Origin: Reyranella sp.
GTDB lineage: Bacteria; Pseudomonadota; Alphaproteobacteria; Reyranellales; Reyranellaceae
Assembly (NCBI RefSeq): GCF_030651995.1
Contig: NZ_JAUSBN010000013.1
Span: 28,909 to 92,908, forward strand
Direction of reading: 5' to 3'
Length of the DNA: 64,000 nt
Below the pieces are notes generated by a model. The model had not been told where the DNA came from. It saw nothing but the letters and a program-made list of their open reading frames with translations, and ran no database searches. The translations under genes were made by a program, and so were the position numbers. Position 1 is the first letter of the stretch. Every line of letters starts with the position of its first letter. Positions 23,021 to 31,748 of this stretch are shown one piece after another.

Positions 23021-24442
23021 CTATCGGTCCTCCTCGAGATGGACCTTGATCCGGCCGGCGGCGACCGCGGCTTTCAGCAGGGCATGGTCGCGCTCGGTCT
23101 GGTCGGCATAGCTCACCGCGAAGTTCGCCAGGGCCTCGTCGAAAGCCTCGCTCCGGCCGAGATACCCCGTGATCAGCCAGGGATGGCTGGCCCGCCCATG
23201 CGCACGTGCCAGGGCCCAGCCGCAGGCCTTGCCGAACAGCACCAGCATCTTGCGGTCGAAGGTCTCGACCAGCGGCTTGATCTTCGCGTCGCGCAACTGG
23301 CGCACGTAGAGGTCGTTGCCGCGCAGTCCCGTCGTCCAGCCCAGGAAGATGTCGGACGACGACTGCATCAGGCGCTGGCCCTGGACCACGCGCTGCCCGG
23401 CGTGGCCGTAGCCGCTCTTGCCGGCATAAGGCTCCAGCACCGAGGGCACGGCCTCCTTGAACTGCAGGAACAGCGGCTGGTTCGAGGACGACATCAGCAG
23501 GCCGATCGAGCAGTACCGGCCGACGCTACCGATGCCGACCACCTTCATGGCGACATCGACCAGGCGATAGCGGTCGAGCAGCGCCTTGCGGTCGTCGGAC
23601 AGCGAGTCGCGGTAGCCGGCAAAGGCCTTGTCGACTGCCTCCCGGAAGCCTTCGGCCCGCGAGAATTCGGGGTGGAAGATCAGCGGAGGCTGGTCCTTGA
23701 TCTGGACCTGGCCGCCGACCATTTCTGCCAACTTGGGAAAGTCGATGTCGGCGGAGCGCTCGTCCTTCGCCGCCTCGATCCGGCGCTGCACGCGCTTCCT
23801 GATCTGCGGGTCGTCGGTCAGGCTGAACAGTTCCTCCGGTCCGATTTTCGTGTACCAGGCCTCCAGCGGGCTCATCTCGGCGACCTCTCGCAGGCGCTCG
23901 CGATAGCTTCGGGCCGCGGCCTGGGCCGCGTCGCGCCCCGTCGCTTCCGACAGGCCGTTCGACCGCGCCGCCAGCACGAACGAGGCGACCAGCCGCTTGA
24001 GGTCCCATTCCCAGGGCGCCGGCAGCGTCTCGTCGAAGTCGTTGATGTCGAAGTTGATGCTGCGCTCGGGCGTGGCGAAGCCGCCGAAGTTCAGCAGGTG
24101 GCAGTCGCCGCAGGCCTGTACGTGAACGCCCGTCGAGGGCGTGCCCGCAAGGTCGGCGGCCATCACGGCGGCCGCCCCGCGAAAGAAGGTGAACGGCGAT
24201 TGCAGCATTCGGCCATAGCGGATCGGCAGGAGATCGGTCTGACGCCCCTCGTCGGAGGCCTGGAGAATTTCCAGCGAATCCCGGCGGTCCTTCGGGCGCT
24301 TCCATTCGCCCTGGCTCGCGCGCGGAACCGCGTCGCGCAGGCGCTTGCCGGCGGCAAGGAGGTCGTCGGCCGGCACCGAGTGCACGGGACGTTCCAGTTC
24401 GGGGACGGTCGGCCGGGCGCGCGGCTTGGTCACGTTGGTCAT
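23021..24442 (-). CDS. DUF2252 family protein
   Basis: A 473-aa cytoplasmic protein matching DUF2252 along its length. Markers are LLPIRYGRMLQSPFTFFRG, the conserved CGDCHLLNFGGF, NFDINDFDETLPAPWEWDLK and a late RVVQGQRLMQSSSDIFLG. The HxxN and FDxNDFDE pattern resembles kinase-like catalytic loops, and the family is thought to be related to aminoglycoside phosphotransferases, but no substrate is established. ATG 24442 has GAAGG 9 nt upstream; an ATG three codons earlier is directly against it. First gene of its operon. Confidence 0.8.
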   Translation of the reverse strand: MTNVTKPRARPTVPELERPVHSVPADDLLAAGKRLRDAVPRASQGEWKRPKDRRDSLEILQASDEGRQTDLLPIRYGRMLQSPFTFFRGAAAVMAADLAGTPSTGVHVQACGDCHLLNFGGFATPERSINFDINDFDETLPAPWEWDLKRLVASFVLAARSNGLSEATGRDAAQAAARSYRERLREVAEMSPLEAWYTKIGPEELFSLTDDPQIRKRVQRRIEAAKDERSADIDFPKLAEMVGGQVQIKDQPPLIFHPEFSRAEGFREAVDKAFAGYRDSLSDDRKALLDRYRLVDVAMKVVGIGSVGRYCSIGLLMSSSNQPLFLQFKEAVPSVLEPYAGKSGYGHAGQRVVQGQRLMQSSSDIFLGWTTGLRGNDLYVRQLRDAKIKPLVETFDRKMLVLFGKACGWALARAHGRASHPWLITGYLGRSEAFDEALANFAVSYADQTERDHALLKAAVAAGRIKVHLEEDR

Positions 24443-24617
24443 CGTCGGCATCCTTCGAAAGGCAGCGGGTCCGCGCCACCAGCGAAGAATACAGGCGCCC
24501 CGCACGGCGGCACTTGAGGCAGGTCAAGGGCTTGCCGGTCTTGTCCGGCCTGCTGCATCCATCGCCGGGGTGAGCGCGTTCACCGGGCCCGAACCCATCA
24601 TGCCGACGGAGACTCAC

Positions 24618-24893
24618 ATGGCGCGCACGCCCCAGAAACCCGACCCGAACGAGGCCTCGACCAGTTACAGCGGCACCGGACAGGGCAAGGACGCTCGCCA
24701 CGAGGAGAAGCGCAGGACGGGCGTGTATGGCGCCGATGCGGAGGAGGGGCCGGGGTACGAGCGTGAGGACGAGGAGAAGGGCGGTCGCTACGGGCTGGAG
24801 CCCACCGTCGAGCGTCCCAACGACGAGGGCAGTTCCGAAACGGCGGTGCCCCCGGCGGACCGGAAAGTGGATAAAGTGCCGGACCGCAAATGA
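24618..24893 (+). CDS. Small highly charged hydrophilic protein
   Basis: A 91-aa protein beginning MARTPQKPDPNEASTSYSGT. It is dominated by Glu, Asp, Lys, Arg, Gly and Pro with almost no hydrophobic residues, so it is probably disordered. Such proteins are often stress-linked, but I see no EcfG-type promoter here. GGAG lies 7 nt before ATG 24618, which I prefer to ATG 24600. It is divergent from the DUF2252 operon and followed by another small charged protein. Confidence 0.6.
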   Translation: MARTPQKPDPNEASTSYSGTGQGKDARHEEKRRTGVYGADAEEGPGYEREDEEKGGRYGLEPTVERPNDEGSSETAVPPADRKVDKVPDRK

Positions 24894-24917
24894 TGCCGGC
24901 TTCCGGCAGGAGAGTTC

Positions 24918-25139
24918 ATGGGCCAGCCGATTTCCGAAGCCAAGAAGGCGATTTTCCTGCAGCGGGCCGAGGCCCGGCTGAACTTCGCCCGCAACCTGCC
25001 GGCGGAGAACCCGAACCGGGACGCCAAGATCCGGGAGGCGGAGAAGGCGCTGCAGACCGCGCTCGCCTCGAAGACCGGCCCCGTCAGGACGGGCACCGGG
25101 CGCAAGGCCGGCAAGGCAAGGAAGAAGCGTGCCCGTTGA
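24918..25139 (+). CDS. Small basic helical protein
   Basis: A 73-aa protein. Residues 5-50 look like one long helix (EAKKAIFLQRAEARLNFARN, then IREAEKALQTALASK). The tail is strongly basic (GRKAGKARKKRAR). It may bind nucleic acid, but no family is recognised. AGGAGA lies 6 nt before the ATG. It probably shares a transcript with the charged protein 24 bp upstream. Confidence 0.6.
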   Translation: MGQPISEAKKAIFLQRAEARLNFARNLPAENPNRDAKIREAEKALQTALASKTGPVRTGTGRKAGKARKKRAR

Positions 25140-25186
25140 AGCGGGGGCTGCCTTCAAAACGGCGCGATTTCGACATCGATAATGGA

Positions 25187-25192
25187 TATAAT
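25187..25192 (+). promoter_or_regulatory. Possible -10 element before a secreted-protein gene
   Basis: A perfect TATAAT stands in an AT-rich patch 50 bp upstream of the next start. No good -35 box lies at 16-18 bp, so this is only a candidate. Confidence 0.3.
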
Positions 25193-25242
25193 CCACACAG
25201 TGTTTGAGTGTTCGTTGCCACCTTTCCGGTGAGGGAATGTCG

Positions 25243-25608
25243 ATGCTGAAAAAGTTTGCCGTGGCCGCCTTGGTCACCCTTCTTCCTGTCGCGCCCGCCC
25301 TGGCGGAGCCGGCCATCTTCACGTGGACGGGCATGGGGTTGAACGTGCCGGGCAGCGGCAAGTGCCCGACCTACAAGATGACGATCAAGGTCACGGTCGT
25401 CGGTACGGACGTGGATGGTTGGTTCCAGCAGGAAGGCCGCCCCGAGCGCGGCTTCAAGGCGACCCTCGGTCCCGACAAGAAGTTCAAGACGACGACCATC
25501 GTGGGGGGCGGCAACAAGATGGACGTGGTGGGCTCGCTGAAGCCCGGCGCCTCGACCATCATGCTGGACGGCTACTGCCTGTTCGAGGGCCCGCTCAAGC
25601 CGCAGTGA
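25243..25608 (+). CDS. Small secreted protein
   Basis: A 121-aa protein with a Sec signal peptide (MLKKFAVAALVTLLPVAPAL, cut after ALA) and a beta-rich mature part with two cysteines (GKCPTYKM and DGYCLFEG). It contains a repeated KxxTTTIVGGG-type loop. No family is recognised; it resembles other small exported proteins of this genome such as the one at 2458. I chose ATG 25243 because GAGGG lies 7 nt upstream; an ATG two codons earlier is too close to it. Confidence 0.6.
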   Translation: MLKKFAVAALVTLLPVAPALAEPAIFTWTGMGLNVPGSGKCPTYKMTIKVTVVGTDVDGWFQQEGRPERGFKATLGPDKKFKTTTIVGGGNKMDVVGSLKPGASTIMLDGYCLFEGPLKPQ

Positions 25609-25640
25609 CGGGCCCCCGGATCGGTCTGTGTCTTACCGGG

Positions 25641-25668
25641 TTCTGGATCGCTAGCTGGCGATCCAGAA
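25641..25668. terminator. Hairpin between convergent genes
   Basis: Arms TTCTGGATCGC (25641-25651) and GCGATCCAGAA (25658-25668) with a 6-nt loop. They lie across the stop codon of the binding protein that ends at 25651 and 33 bp past the end of the plus-strand gene. No T-run follows on either strand, so it is at best a weak or factor-dependent terminator. Confidence 0.4.
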
Positions 25669-27555
25669 CGTGTCGGGCTCGTAGAGCCCGATATATCCGC
25701 CCGGATCCCACGCCCAGTAGCCCTTCTCCGGGACGTTGCGCACCTTCTTGCCCACCGTGACCGGCTGGCGCACCTCGTTCACGGTGCCGATCGAGAAGAC
25801 CTGGTCGGCATTGATCGTCAGAATCTCCTCCCACGCCTTGCGGCGTTCGGCGGCGTCGGCCGAGGTGTCCCACTTCCGCAGCAGCCCGAGCAGTTCCTTG
25901 CCGACCTCCATGTCGCAGGGCTCGCCCTGCTTGCCCTTGGATTCGACGTAGAGACCCCATTTCGGCCATTGCAGCCCGCCCTGCATCACCGGCGTGAACT
26001 CGCGCGGGCTGGTGTCGACGGTTGGCGCGGCAGTAGTGACGCCGGCATAGGCGGTCATGACCGCCTCGCCGGAGGTGGTGCGCAGGCGGAAATTGTCGGT
26101 GGTCTGCGGCTTCAGCAGCGCCTTGATGCCGATCTTCTTCCACTGGTCGACGACCAGGGTCATGGTGTCGACTTCGTCGGCCTTTTCGCTCGAATGCTCG
26201 ATCACGAACATCGCCGGCTGGCCGCTGGGCAGCAGGCGGATTCCGTCACTGCCCTTCTTGGTGAGCCCGATCTCGTCCAGCAGCTTGTTGGCGGCCTTCA
26301 CGTCCTGGGTCGCCCACTTGGTGGCGTATTCCGGCTTGAACAGGGGCGAGCGCGGCATGATCGTGTTGGCGGACGGCTTGGCCAGCCCGTTGTAGACGAC
26401 GTCGCTCAGCTCCTCGCGATTGATGGCCAGCGACAGCGCGCGGCGGAAGCGGACGTCGCGGTTGAGCTTGCGCCAGGTCTCGTCGTTGGCGTTCATGTTG
26501 GGATAGAAGGCGACCTCCGAGCCCGAGCCCTTCTCCCACAGGAGCGCCTTGATGCCGGACGTCTTGGCGGCGTCGCGCAGGAAGGTGTAGTCGCGCAGGC
26601 CGAGATAGCGCGGCTGCAGGTCCGATTCGCCCAGCCCCGCCTTGGCCGGGATAAGGTTGGCCGCGACCACGGTCATGATCACGTCGTTGATGTAGGGGAG
26701 CTGCTGGCCCTTGCTGTCGATGCGGTGGAAGTAGGGGTTGCGCACGAAGACGAAGCGCTGGGCCGGCGGCACCGTGGTCAGGACCCACGGGTTGAGCGTC
26801 GGCAGGTCGACGTTGCTGTTGCCGTACATCGCGTCCTGGCGCTTGTAGACGTTGGCCCAGCGACTGCCCTTGTAGCGCTTGAGGATTTCCTCCTCGTCCG
26901 TGTACTTGCCGTGCAACGTCTTCAGGTAATGGGCCGGGCGGAACAGGAACAGCGGGGCGGCGCGCGCCTGGCTCTCGATGAAGTCCGGGTTGGGCTTGTC
27001 CCAGCTGTAGCGGATCGTCACCTCGTCGAGGATCTCGACCCTCGGCGGCTTGCCGTCGACCAGCAGTTCGACGGAGGGACCGTTCGGTGACAGGTCCTTG
27101 TTGTTGGCGATGTCCTCCCAGAAGAAGCGGAAGTCCTCGGTCGTGAACGGGTGGCCGTCCGACCATTTGTGGCCGGCGCGCAGCTTGAACGTGAACTCGC
27201 GGCCCTCCTTGACCTCGTAGCTCTCGAGGATGTCGGGGTGCAGCTTGAACTTGTCGTCATAGACGATCAGTCGGGTGTAGCTGTAGACGGTCATCAGCCG
27301 GGTATCGCGCGTGGCCGCGACCAGCATGTTGAGCTGGCCGCCATGCCGGCCGATGCCGTCGGCGCCCGAGAAGCTCTCGATGACACGCGGCTGCTTCGGC
27401 AGGCGCGCGGTCACCGGCGGCAGGGCGCCCGACTTCACCTTGTCCAGCAGACCCGGCGTCTCCTGCAGGGCCGGCAGCGGATTTGCGGCAAAGGCGGGGA
27501 CTCCCCGCGCCACCAGCCCCACCAACAGCGCCTGCGTCAGAACACGTCTCTTCAT
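25651..27555 (-). CDS. Peptide/oligosaccharide-type ABC transporter substrate-binding protein (family 5)
   Basis: A 634-aa periplasmic receptor with signal peptide (MKRRVLTQALLVGLVARGVP, then AFAA). SBP_bac_5 features are GREFTFKLRAGHKWSDGHPF (residues about 115-134), the FxxEDFRFFWEDI helix and VRFRRALSLAINREEL. The large size and the GADGIGRHGGQLNMLVAATRD opening are typical of a subgroup found as orphan or DppA-like genes. GGGAGG lies 7 nt before ATG. No permease or ATPase genes are adjacent, so it must use a system elsewhere. The ligand is unknown. Confidence 0.85.
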   Translation of the reverse strand: MKRRVLTQALLVGLVARGVPAFAANPLPALQETPGLLDKVKSGALPPVTARLPKQPRVIESFSGADGIGRHGGQLNMLVAATRDTRLMTVYSYTRLIVYDDKFKLHPDILESYEVKEGREFTFKLRAGHKWSDGHPFTTEDFRFFWEDIANNKDLSPNGPSVELLVDGKPPRVEILDEVTIRYSWDKPNPDFIESQARAAPLFLFRPAHYLKTLHGKYTDEEEILKRYKGSRWANVYKRQDAMYGNSNVDLPTLNPWVLTTVPPAQRFVFVRNPYFHRIDSKGQQLPYINDVIMTVVAANLIPAKAGLGESDLQPRYLGLRDYTFLRDAAKTSGIKALLWEKGSGSEVAFYPNMNANDETWRKLNRDVRFRRALSLAINREELSDVVYNGLAKPSANTIMPRSPLFKPEYATKWATQDVKAANKLLDEIGLTKKGSDGIRLLPSGQPAMFVIEHSSEKADEVDTMTLVVDQWKKIGIKALLKPQTTDNFRLRTTSGEAVMTAYAGVTTAAPTVDTSPREFTPVMQGGLQWPKWGLYVESKGKQGEPCDMEVGKELLGLLRKWDTSADAAERRKAWEEILTINADQVFSIGTVNEVRQPVTVGKKVRNVPEKGYWAWDPGGYIGLYEPDTFWIAS

Positions 27556-27857
27556 TGCCAGCCTCCCTGATTGCCCGCCGCCCGGCTCCCGGCGGCCCCA
27601 AACGCCCCAAGGGGAGTATGATCCTCAACTAAGGCAGAAATCGCTGATATTTTGAAGAATCTCGCAGGAAAAAAAGCCGCGCACGGTCTTCCCGGTACAG
27701 CGGCGGTCGAGGCGGTGCCGAACGAGGACGGCAACGGGGCGATGGTGGGGACCCTTGAGTCACATGTGATAGCCCCGCGGGCCTGTTCGGTGGGACACTG
27801 CGGGCCGGGCGGATCGTGGCCGCACCGCGATGCAAACGAGAGACTTGGGAACCCCCG
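27556..27857. other. 302-bp divergent intergenic region
   Basis: It lies between the binding protein and the Nudix gene and should hold both promoters. A perfect 10-bp palindrome TCACATGTGA sits at 27760-27769. An A-run follows GGA at about 27668. I see no gene, no clear -35/-10 pair and no RNA. Confidence 0.4.
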
Positions 27858-28430
27858 ATGAAGAGCAGCAAGAAAGGCCCCTGGACCATCCTCTCCCAGA
27901 AGGAGGTGTACGAGAACCCGTGGATCCGGCTCACCCATCACGAGGTGCTGACGCCGGCACGGACGCCGGGCATCTACGGGTTGGTGCACTACAAGAACCT
28001 GGCCATCGGGGTCGTGCCGGTCGATGCCGAATTCCATACCTATCTGGTCGGTCAATACCGGTTCCCGCTCGACGCCTACAGTTGGGAAATTCCCGAGGGC
28101 GGCGGGGCGCACGGCGTCGACCCGCTCGACTCGGCCGCTCGCGAGCTGCGCGAGGAGACGGGGCTCGTGGCGCGGCGCTGGCGGAAGATCCTGGAAGCCG
28201 ATCTCTCGAACTCCGTCTCGGACGAGCGCGCCGTCGCCTATCTCGCCTGGGGCCTGACGCCGGGCGAATCGGAACCGGAAGCCACGGAGGAGCTCGTGGT
28301 GAAGCGCGTTCCGCTGGCGGAAGCCTTCCGGATGGTCGAGGCCGGCGAGATCCGCGACGCGCTGAGCATACTGTCGCTGCAGGCCGTCCGACTCCTGCAG
28401 CTGGAGGGAAAGCTCGACCTGCGGGACTGA
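27858..28430 (+). CDS. Nudix hydrolase, ADP-ribose pyrophosphatase type
   Basis: A 190-aa hydrolase of nucleoside-diphosphate derivatives. The Nudix box ends in RELREETGL with the metal-binding glutamates intact. The preceding EIPEGGGAHGVDPLDSAA has Val where the consensus G-x5-E has Glu, a residue not among the core metal ligands. The EIPEGG segment before the box is typical of ADP-ribose/sugar-nucleotide pyrophosphatases. ATG 27858 was chosen by homology (MKSSKKGPW); the ribosome-binding site is weak. The next gene follows after 77 bp on the same strand. Confidence 0.82.
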   Translation: MKSSKKGPWTILSQKEVYENPWIRLTHHEVLTPARTPGIYGLVHYKNLAIGVVPVDAEFHTYLVGQYRFPLDAYSWEIPEGGGAHGVDPLDSAARELREETGLVARRWRKILEADLSNSVSDERAVAYLAWGLTPGESEPEATEELVVKRVPLAEAFRMVEAGEIRDALSILSLQAVRLLQLEGKLDLRD

Positions 28431-28507
28431 GGCCGCTGGACGGGCTGGTCGGCACGCCGCAAATCGGAAAGACTGCGGTCCGACGGCATTCCGGAGGTTC
28501 GCGCGCC

Positions 28508-29374
28508 ATGCCCCAGCTTCGTTACGAAGAACTCCATCCCGAATTCGGCGTCCGCATCCGCGGCGTCGATGTGAGCCAGCCGCTCGCACCCGACCTCGTG
28601 GCGGAGATCAACGCGGCGATCGACCGCTACTCCTTCGTCTGCTTCCCCGGCCAGTCGATGGACGACGACCGCCAGCTCGCGCTCACGCGCCAGCTCGGCA
28701 ATCCGGAGCCGAGCCACACCAGCCTCGGCAAGGTCGAGTATTTCGGCACCATCGGCAACGTGCAGCCGGACGGCACGGCCCTCGGTAACGCGGACAAGAA
28801 GACGATCTTCCTCACCGGCAACAACATGTGGCACTCCGATGCCTCGTTCAAACCGGTGCCGGCCTTCCTCTCGATCATGTGCGCCTACGAGACGCCGTCC
28901 GAGGGCGGCATCACCATGTTCGTTTCCCTGCGTGCCGCCTACGATCGCCTGCCGCCCGAGCGCAAGGCCGAGCTCGAGCCGCTGATCGCGATCCACGACT
29001 ACGTCCATTCGCGCTCCAAGGTCGCGCCCGATGCCGTGTCGCCGGAGCTGGCGGCCTCGCTGCCGCCGGTGCGCCAGCGGCTGGTCCGCACCAATCCCGC
29101 GACCGGGGCGAAGAACCTGTTCCTCGGCAGCCATGTGCGCGAGATCGAGGGCATGAGCGTCGCCGCCGGCCGCGCCCTGATCGACGCGCTGACCGACGAG
29201 GCGATCCGTCCCGAGCACGTCTACCATCACGCCTGGCAGCCGGGTGACGTCGTCCTCTGGGACAATCGTTGCCTGCTGCACGCCGGCAGCGGCTACGACG
29301 CCGACCGCCACCGCCGCTACATGCGCCAGACCCGTGTCAGCGGCGCCTGCTCGTCGCTGGAGGAGGCGGCTTAG
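28508..29374 (+). CDS. TauD/TfdA-family Fe(II)/2-oxoglutarate dioxygenase
   Basis: A 288-aa cytoplasmic dioxygenase. The iron triad is visible as His109 and Asp111 (MWHSDASF) with distal His258 (LLHAGSG). The 2-oxoglutarate-binding arginine follows 12 or 15 residues later (RRYMRQTR). FLSIMCAYETPSEGGITMF is typical of the TfdA branch, which oxidises herbicide-like ethers, sulfonates and related small acids. GGAGG lies 10 nt before the ATG. The substrate cannot be told from sequence. The enoyl-CoA hydratase gene downstream suggests a catabolic setting. Confidence 0.88.
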   Translation: MPQLRYEELHPEFGVRIRGVDVSQPLAPDLVAEINAAIDRYSFVCFPGQSMDDDRQLALTRQLGNPEPSHTSLGKVEYFGTIGNVQPDGTALGNADKKTIFLTGNNMWHSDASFKPVPAFLSIMCAYETPSEGGITMFVSLRAAYDRLPPERKAELEPLIAIHDYVHSRSKVAPDAVSPELAASLPPVRQRLVRTNPATGAKNLFLGSHVREIEGMSVAAGRALIDALTDEAIRPEHVYHHAWQPGDVVLWDNRCLLHAGSGYDADRHRRYMRQTRVSGACSSLEEAA

Positions 29375-29508
29375 CCGCGCGCCTGCGACTGCGCGGCCTC
29401 GACGTCGAAGGCGCGATCTGGAAGGGCGCTGCGAAACTGCACCCATGACGGTGGCCCTGGGCCGGTGGATACTCCGCTTCCGCCGGATCAGCAGTGGAGG
29501 AAACACGC

Positions 29509-30357
29509 ATGGCGCCGAAGCTTGTCGACTACTTGTCCTACGAACCCGAGGAGAACGGAATTCTCTGGATCAGGTTCAACCGCCCGGACCGGCTCAACGC
29601 GCTGGTCGGGACGGCGGAGGAAAACGGCACCGTCGCCAAGGTCGGTGAGTACATGCGCGCCGGCGACGACGATCCGAAGATTCGCGTGATCGTGCTCACC
29701 GGGGTCGGCCGCGTCTTCTGTGCCGGCGCCGACCTGCGCTCGAAGATGCCGGCCGAGGTGACGGGCGAGGACTTCCCCGGCGCCCGCGGCGCGCACGAGG
29801 GCCCCGATGCCGCGCGTCAGCATTTTTTCCACGGCTTCACCAAGCTTCACCGCGACATCTCGCTGATCCGCAAGCCGACCATCGCCATGATCAACGGTCC
29901 GGCGGTCGGATCGGGCATGGACATGGCGCTTCACTGCGACATCCGCATCGGCTGCGAGAAGACGCGCTTCATCGGCTACCAGAATGCCGGCCAGATCATC
30001 GAGAACGGCGGCTCCTACTATCTGCCGAAGATGGTTGGCCTCGGCCGCGCGCTCGAATTCGCCTACACCGGCGAGCTCGACGCCCAGCGCGCCTACGACT
30101 GGGGCATGCTCAATCACCTCGTGGCGTTGGACAAGCTCGAGGAGACCACGCGGGCCCTGTGCGACCGCATCATCAAGGTGCCGCCGCTGGTGCAATGGGT
30201 CGGCAAGCGCATCATGCGCGCGGCCCTCGACAGCACGATGGAGACCACCATGGTCCTCACCTCGAATGCCGGCGGCATCCTGAACGGCTCGGAAGACGCC
30301 AAGGAAGCGCGCCGCGCCTTCGCCGAGAAGCGTCCACCGGTTTTCAAGGGGCAGTGA
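29509..30357 (+). CDS. Enoyl-CoA hydratase/isomerase family protein
   Basis: A 282-aa crotonase-fold enzyme. The oxyanion-hole segment FCAGADLRSKM and the second conserved segment MINGPAVGSGMDMALHCDIR are clear. A glutamate in QIIENGGSYYLPKMVG occupies the region of the catalytic acid. It would hydrate or isomerise an acyl-CoA. An insertion around residues 80-105 (EVTGEDFPGARGAHEGPD) lengthens the N-terminal half. The start ATG 29509 has GGAGG 9 nt upstream; a GTG five codons earlier overlaps that site. It converges with the GT87-type gene 13 bp away. Confidence 0.87.
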   Translation: MAPKLVDYLSYEPEENGILWIRFNRPDRLNALVGTAEENGTVAKVGEYMRAGDDDPKIRVIVLTGVGRVFCAGADLRSKMPAEVTGEDFPGARGAHEGPDAARQHFFHGFTKLHRDISLIRKPTIAMINGPAVGSGMDMALHCDIRIGCEKTRFIGYQNAGQIIENGGSYYLPKMVGLGRALEFAYTGELDAQRAYDWGMLNHLVALDKLEETTRALCDRIIKVPPLVQWVGKRIMRAALDSTMETTMVLTSNAGGILNGSEDAKEARRAFAEKRPPVFKGQ

Positions 30358-30370
30358 ACGAGGCCGCTTC

Positions 30371-31651
30371 TCAGGCAGCGCGCGGCAGCCCGGGCGCGCG
30401 CTGCTTCAGGGCCTGCCACGCAAGGAAGAGCAGGCCGACGACGAAGACCGGCATCAAGGGAATCCCCATGCCGTTGAGCCGGATGCCGATGTTGGGAATG
30501 AGCCACAGCCCGACATAGAAGAGCAGTTCGCCCGGATAGAGATCGGCTTCCATGCGACGCCGGAAGACCATCAGCGCCGCCGGCATCAGCAGGAGCAGGT
30601 CGTAGTTGATCAGATAGGGCGACACCAGGAGCGTACCGGCGGCGAGGACCGCCGTGGCTTCGTCGCTCAGCTCGTGCCGGCTGAACGCCCGCCAGACGAC
30701 GATCACCGCGGCAAGCGCTCCGGCCAGATGCACCAGGTTGGCGAGAGAGGATGGAAGGCCGAGGAGGCGGCTCGCGACCAATATCGTCGTGATGAAGGTC
30801 GAGACATGCTGGAACATCAAGGCGGCGAATTCCGGTCCCGATCTTTCTCGCGCCATCTCGAAGAACTGGACCCAGAACTCCAGGCCAAACACGGCCAGGC
30901 TTGCCAATGCCATGAGGACCGTCGTGCCGATCATCCACGCCAGGGCCTGCCATCGGCGCGCCGCGAGCAGCGCGACGGGAACGAGGACGCAGAGCTGGGG
31001 CTTGTAGGAGAGTATGCCCAGCAGGATGCCTGCGGCCGCCGGCGACCGGTCGACAAGGCGCATCCCGCCGTAGAACAGCCCGATGTTCAGGAAGGCGTTC
31101 TGGCCGGCGATCATCGTCCAGAGAGCGGCCGGCGAGGTGAGCGTTGCCATCCAGATCCAGAAGTTGCTCCTGCCGGCGAGGAGCGTTGCGAGCGCTGCTG
31201 TCGCCGCCATGAAGCCGCTGTACGCCGCGAGAACGCTGAACCATGCGAGCGGTATGGTCAGGAGAAGCCAGGTCGGCGGGTACATGAAGGGGCGAAAATT
31301 GACGGGTTGCTTGAAGTATTCCGGATAGTTCAGGTTCTCGAAATCCGAGAAGGCCGCCAGTTGATAGATCACCCCGAGCTTCCCCTCGAGGAACGCACGG
31401 CTGGCCGCGTGAAAGACAATGAAGTCGGGGAACAGGAGCGATCGCTGTGGACCGATATACGGACCGCCGGAGAAGTAGAGGATGATCGTCAGGGCATCGT
31501 AGAGGCCGACGACGACGCAGAACACGACCGCAAGCTGCAGGAGGAGCCTTGGCGAGCCCGGCTTCCGGCCGGTCAGGGCAGCAACCGCGATCTGCCGCAA
31601 CGATTCCCACCAACGCGGCGCTGACACGCTCTTTGTCTCCCACACGGCCAT
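30371..31651 (-). CDS. GT87/DUF2029-type membrane glycosyltransferase
   Basis: A 426-aa protein with about ten membrane helices and a large N-terminal extracytoplasmic loop (PDFIVFHAASRAFLEGKLGVIY) holding the conserved Asp of the GT-C fold. YPPTWLLLTIPLAW, GQNAFLNIGLF and SYKPQ are typical of DUF2029 proteins, relatives of actinobacterial polyprenol-phosphate-mannose alpha-mannosyltransferases. The acceptor is unknown. The start MAVWETKSVS is chosen because upstream sequence is not family-like; no good ribosome-binding site is seen. It lies 97 bp downstream of a secreted-protein gene on the same strand. Confidence 0.78.
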   Translation of the reverse strand: MAVWETKSVSAPRWWESLRQIAVAALTGRKPGSPRLLLQLAVVFCVVVGLYDALTIILYFSGGPYIGPQRSLLFPDFIVFHAASRAFLEGKLGVIYQLAAFSDFENLNYPEYFKQPVNFRPFMYPPTWLLLTIPLAWFSVLAAYSGFMAATAALATLLAGRSNFWIWMATLTSPAALWTMIAGQNAFLNIGLFYGGMRLVDRSPAAAGILLGILSYKPQLCVLVPVALLAARRWQALAWMIGTTVLMALASLAVFGLEFWVQFFEMARERSGPEFAALMFQHVSTFITTILVASRLLGLPSSLANLVHLAGALAAVIVVWRAFSRHELSDEATAVLAAGTLLVSPYLINYDLLLLMPAALMVFRRRMEADLYPGELLFYVGLWLIPNIGIRLNGMGIPLMPVFVVGLLFLAWQALKQRAPGLPRAA

Positions 31652-31748
31652 CGCGACGATGATTGCCGAGCTTTGCAGATTCACCCCTGAAGCGCCAGAC
31701 CGGCATGTCCTCCGCCCTCGGAGGATGGCGGAGGCGTCGTGGCGGGCG

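Noticed and set aside
23526..25361. A 611-codon minus-strand frame spanning the DUF2252 start and the small genes at 24.6-25.2 kb
   Set aside because: It is out of frame with DUF2252, whose product matches the family from the ATG at 24442, and it runs antisense to two small genes with good ribosome-binding sites.
25641..25668. A confident intrinsic terminator
   Set aside because: The hairpin is good, but no T-tract follows on either strand and one arm overlaps the end of a coding sequence, so it is listed at low confidence.
27760..27769. TCACATGTGA as a CRP site
   Set aside because: The half-sites are in reverse order and without the 6-bp spacing of a CRP box. It is kept only as a palindrome in the intergenic note.
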